Positions 6,506-7,685 of a stretch of 7,685 bases of DNA are shown piece by piece. The position numbers were made by a program, and so were the translations under genes. Source of the DNA: Gaiellasilicea sp031371615 (GTDB lineage Bacteria > Actinomycetota > Thermoleophilia > Gaiellales > Gaiellaceae); assembly GCA_031371615.1 (NCBI GenBank), contig JANMJY010000285.1, positions 1 to 7,685 on the forward strand, in the 5' to 3' direction. Below the pieces are notes generated by a model that was given only the letters and a program-made list of their open reading frames with translations, was not told where the DNA came from and made no database searches. How positions within the stretch are numbered: position 1 is the first letter of the stretch; each line of letters opens with the position of its first letter.

Positions 6506-6583
6506 TTGAATCGCCGGAACGTGCTCGGACTGGTCGGCACGAAGATCGCCGGCCGGCGGGTCGAGAAGCTGTTGCTGACGTAA
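6506..6583 (+). CDS. Doubtful 25-codon ORF downstream of ribF
   Basis: A TTG-initiated ORF of 25 codons begins 5 nt after the ribF stop, with a weak AGG four bases upstream of the TTG. The peptide starts MNRRNVLGLVGTKIAG and ends RRVEKLLLT, so it would be small, basic and amphipathic. I recognise no family. Its close spacing after ribF makes translation conceivable, but an ORF this short is expected by chance, and inverted repeats overlap it. Treat as hypothetical. Confidence 0.15.
   Translation: MNRRNVLGLVGTKIAGRRVEKLLLT
6547..6558. repeat. 12-bp perfect palindrome CGCCGGCCGGCG
   Basis: CGCCGGCCGGCG reads the same on both strands and lies 47 nt after the ribF stop. It has no loop, so it is a DNA palindrome rather than a good RNA hairpin. 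In GC-rich DNA it may be chance; a protein-binding site is possible but unsupported. Confidence 0.3.
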
Positions 6584-6590
6584 GACGTCA
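6576..6590. terminator. Small 6-bp hairpin after ribF, weak candidate for the operon end
   Basis: TGACGT, a 3-nt loop (AAG) and ACGTCA form a perfect 6-bp stem 75 nt past the ribF stop, in the gap before the zinc-ribbon gene. No T-run follows directly; the nearest is a TTT about 10 nt later. The stem is short and this is not a canonical intrinsic terminator. No better terminator is visible between 6501 and 6628. Confidence 0.2.
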
Positions 6591-6628
6591 CCGCGCAAGA
6601 TTTCCGCTCTTTGCGGATCTCTACGGGT

Positions 6629-6856
6629 GTGCGGGCCTCTCCTCCCAGGCTGTCCCTGCTCGAGCCAGTCCGCTGTCTCCGCTGCAGCACGGAGTACGCC
6701 AAGCCGAGTGGCGGCGGCACGCTGACCACCAATCCAGGCTGCCCGCGCTGTGGTTACGTCGGCTGGCTCCCGACTCTCCCGACGGTCAAGACGTCGCGGC
6801 GGCGTGACCGCTTCGCCGCGGATCGCCTGCAGCGCCTGCTCGCGCGATCAGGCTGA
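6629..6856 (+). CDS. Small zinc-ribbon protein of unknown function
   Basis: From GTG 6629 this is a 75-aa protein with one treble-clef/zinc-ribbon core: C16-x2-C19, an 18-residue loop rich in Gly and Thr, then C38-x2-C41 followed by GYVGW. The four cysteines should bind one Zn2+. After the ribbon comes a basic, helix-prone tail (about residues 55-73, RRRDRFAADRLQRLLAR). No family with a known function is recognised; a nucleic-acid-binding or rubredoxin-like role would be guesswork. The start is uncertain: a TTG at 6611 would add six residues, and neither start has a strong Shine-Dalgarno sequence. The 3' end overlaps the convergent GGT gene by 71 nt. The Cys spacing makes chance unlikely even though the gene is small. 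Confidence 0.65.
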   Translation: MRASPPRLSLLEPVRCLRCSTEYAKPSGGGTLTTNPGCPRCGYVGWLPTLPTVKTSRRRDRFAADRLQRLLARSG

Positions 6857-7685
6857 CGCCGCCGAAGTAGTGGTGCTGCGCGGGCCAGCGCCGGACCTGC
6901 AGGCCGGCCGCCTCGAGCTCCGCGAGCGCTTGCGGGTCCACGCCGGGCTCGGCGTTGACGACGCTGCCGGCGCGGTGGAAGCGTGGCCGCCCAACCGCAT
7001 CCGTCGGCTCGAGCCCCTCGTCGAGAATGCCGGCGGCAACGCCGACGAGCGCAGTCCGCAGCCGCGTGCCGCCGGCCGAGCCGATCGCGAGTGCGAGCCC
7101 GTTCCCGTCCCGTGCGACGCTCGGCGCCATCATGCTCTGCATCCGCTCGCCCGCCTGCAGCGGCTCCAGGAGGAGGTCGGCCTCGCCCAGCATGCTGTTC
7201 AGCTGCAGGTCGAGCCCGGGAAGGAAGTCGCCCGTGCCGAGCCCGAGACTCGACGTCAGGACGCACGCGTTCCCGTCCGAGTCGGCCGTGACGAGGTTCG
7301 TCGTGTGCCCGTCGGCGCCGGTCCCGTCGAGCGCGCCGAGGAGGGCATGGACTCGCGCGGTCGCGTCGAGGGCTCGCAGCGGCGGCAGGCGCGCAAGCGT
7401 CTCGGGAACACCCGAGAGACCTGCGCGCGTGAGAAACCGGTGCCCCGCCCAGTCGAGCGCGGCCGGCTGCGCCCAGCGGGGCTCGTAGCGATCGAGGTCG
7501 GCTCTCGTCACCGCGATTCCCTCGACGGCGGATACGAGCGCCTCCGCGAGCGACCCGGTGTACGCGCTCTCGGGACCCTCTGCGGCCAGCAGTTCGAGCG
7601 CGCGGACGATCCCCGGTTGATCGAGTTTCTCGCCTGCTTCGAGCGGCCGACCTGCGGGGGCATAGATGCGGGCGCCGTCCGGCTG
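6786..7685 (-). CDS. Gamma-glutamyltransferase family protein, C-terminal part (5' end outside window)
   Basis: An N-terminal-nucleophile hydrolase/transferase that normally cleaves gamma-glutamyl bonds (glutathione and its conjugates), often exported. The frame is open to the right edge; the GTG at 7511 is internal. The visible 299 residues begin in the alpha chain (LDQPGIVRALELLAAEGPESAYTG, then an LT-type DLDRYEPRW segment). The predicted self-cleavage site is before T128 in GHTTNLVTADSDGNACVLTSS, which would release a beta chain of about 172 aa. Further family landmarks are GTGDFLPGLDLQLNSMLGE (substrate loop, LNSMLGE at 162-168), MQSMMAPSV (182-190), the oxyanion-region GSAGGTR (202-208), a GRPRFH segment and the C-terminal GAAGDPRRSGHAA. 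Whether it has a signal peptide cannot be seen. The nucleophile and glycine loop are intact, so it looks active; substrate specificity is unknown. Confidence 0.92.
   Translation of the reverse strand, partial: QPDGARIYAPAGRPLEAGEKLDQPGIVRALELLAAEGPESAYTGSLAEALVSAVEGIAVTRADLDRYEPRWAQPAALDWAGHRFLTRAGLSGVPETLARLPPLRALDATARVHALLGALDGTGADGHTTNLVTADSDGNACVLTSSLGLGTGDFLPGLDLQLNSMLGEADLLLEPLQAGERMQSMMAPSVARDGNGLALAIGSAGGTRLRTALVGVAAGILDEGLEPTDAVGRPRFHRAGSVVNAEPGVDPQALAELEAAGLQVRRWPAQHHYFGGVSLIARAGAAGDPRRSGHAAATS

Noticed and set aside
5896..6732. 278-codon minus-strand ORF across ribF, the gap and the zinc-ribbon start
   Set aside because: Extremely Arg/Ala/Ser/Pro-rich with no domain; opposite to conserved ribF motifs.
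7509..7511. GTG as start of the gamma-glutamyltransferase gene
   Set aside because: The same frame continues to the window edge with alpha-chain family motifs (DQPGIVRALELLAAEG), so the gene begins outside the window.

Overview
The window reads as a high-GC actinobacterial chromosome. Codons are strongly GC3-biased and GTG/TTG starts are used. The order infB - ylxP - rbfA - nrnA (DHH) - truB - ribF is the classic translation/ribosome-maturation cluster. The protein flavour (RbfA beginning MPERMRRVNE, a PUA-less TruB, a compact RibF) makes me lean to the class Thermoleophilia (Gaiellales/Solirubrobacterales). That placement is inference from remembered family resemblance, not from a search.

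Layout. Positions 1-1716 (+) hold the 3' part of infB; the gene starts upstream of the window. Positions 1713-3308 (-) hold a membrane-anchored sensor diguanylate cyclase (TM - extracytoplasmic region - TM - cysteine-containing GAF-like domain - GGEEF), placed antisense between infB and the rest of the cluster. From about 3358 the + strand resumes the cluster: ylxP (DUF503), rbfA, a DHH/DHHA1 phosphoesterase of the NrnA type, truB and ribF, which runs to 6500. The last four are tightly packed: 21 nt between ylxP and rbfA, then overlaps of 38, 1 and 4 nt. A 128-nt stretch follows with small inverted repeats and at most a doubtful 25-codon ORF. Next come a small zinc-ribbon protein (about 6629-6856, +) and, convergent with it, the C-terminal part of a gamma-glutamyltransferase (6786-7685, -) that continues past the right edge.

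How the genes work together. IF-2 drives initiation. YlxP is a small protein of this cluster, RbfA matures the 30S subunit, NrnA-type enzymes recycle nanoRNA/pAp, TruB makes pseudouridine-55 in tRNA, and RibF makes FMN/FAD. The outlier is the diguanylate cyclase. It splits a normally contiguous operon, shares a palindromic CTAG stop with infB, and has at most 49 nt between its start and the ylxP start. Read-through from infB into ylxP-rbfA would therefore be antisense to the whole cyclase gene. I see no RNA genes, CRISPR arrays, transposases or attachment sites, and no wholly novel system. The most interesting points are the split operon, the four-cysteine GAF-like domain of the cyclase, the PUA-less TruB and the convergent overlap between the zinc-ribbon and GGT genes.
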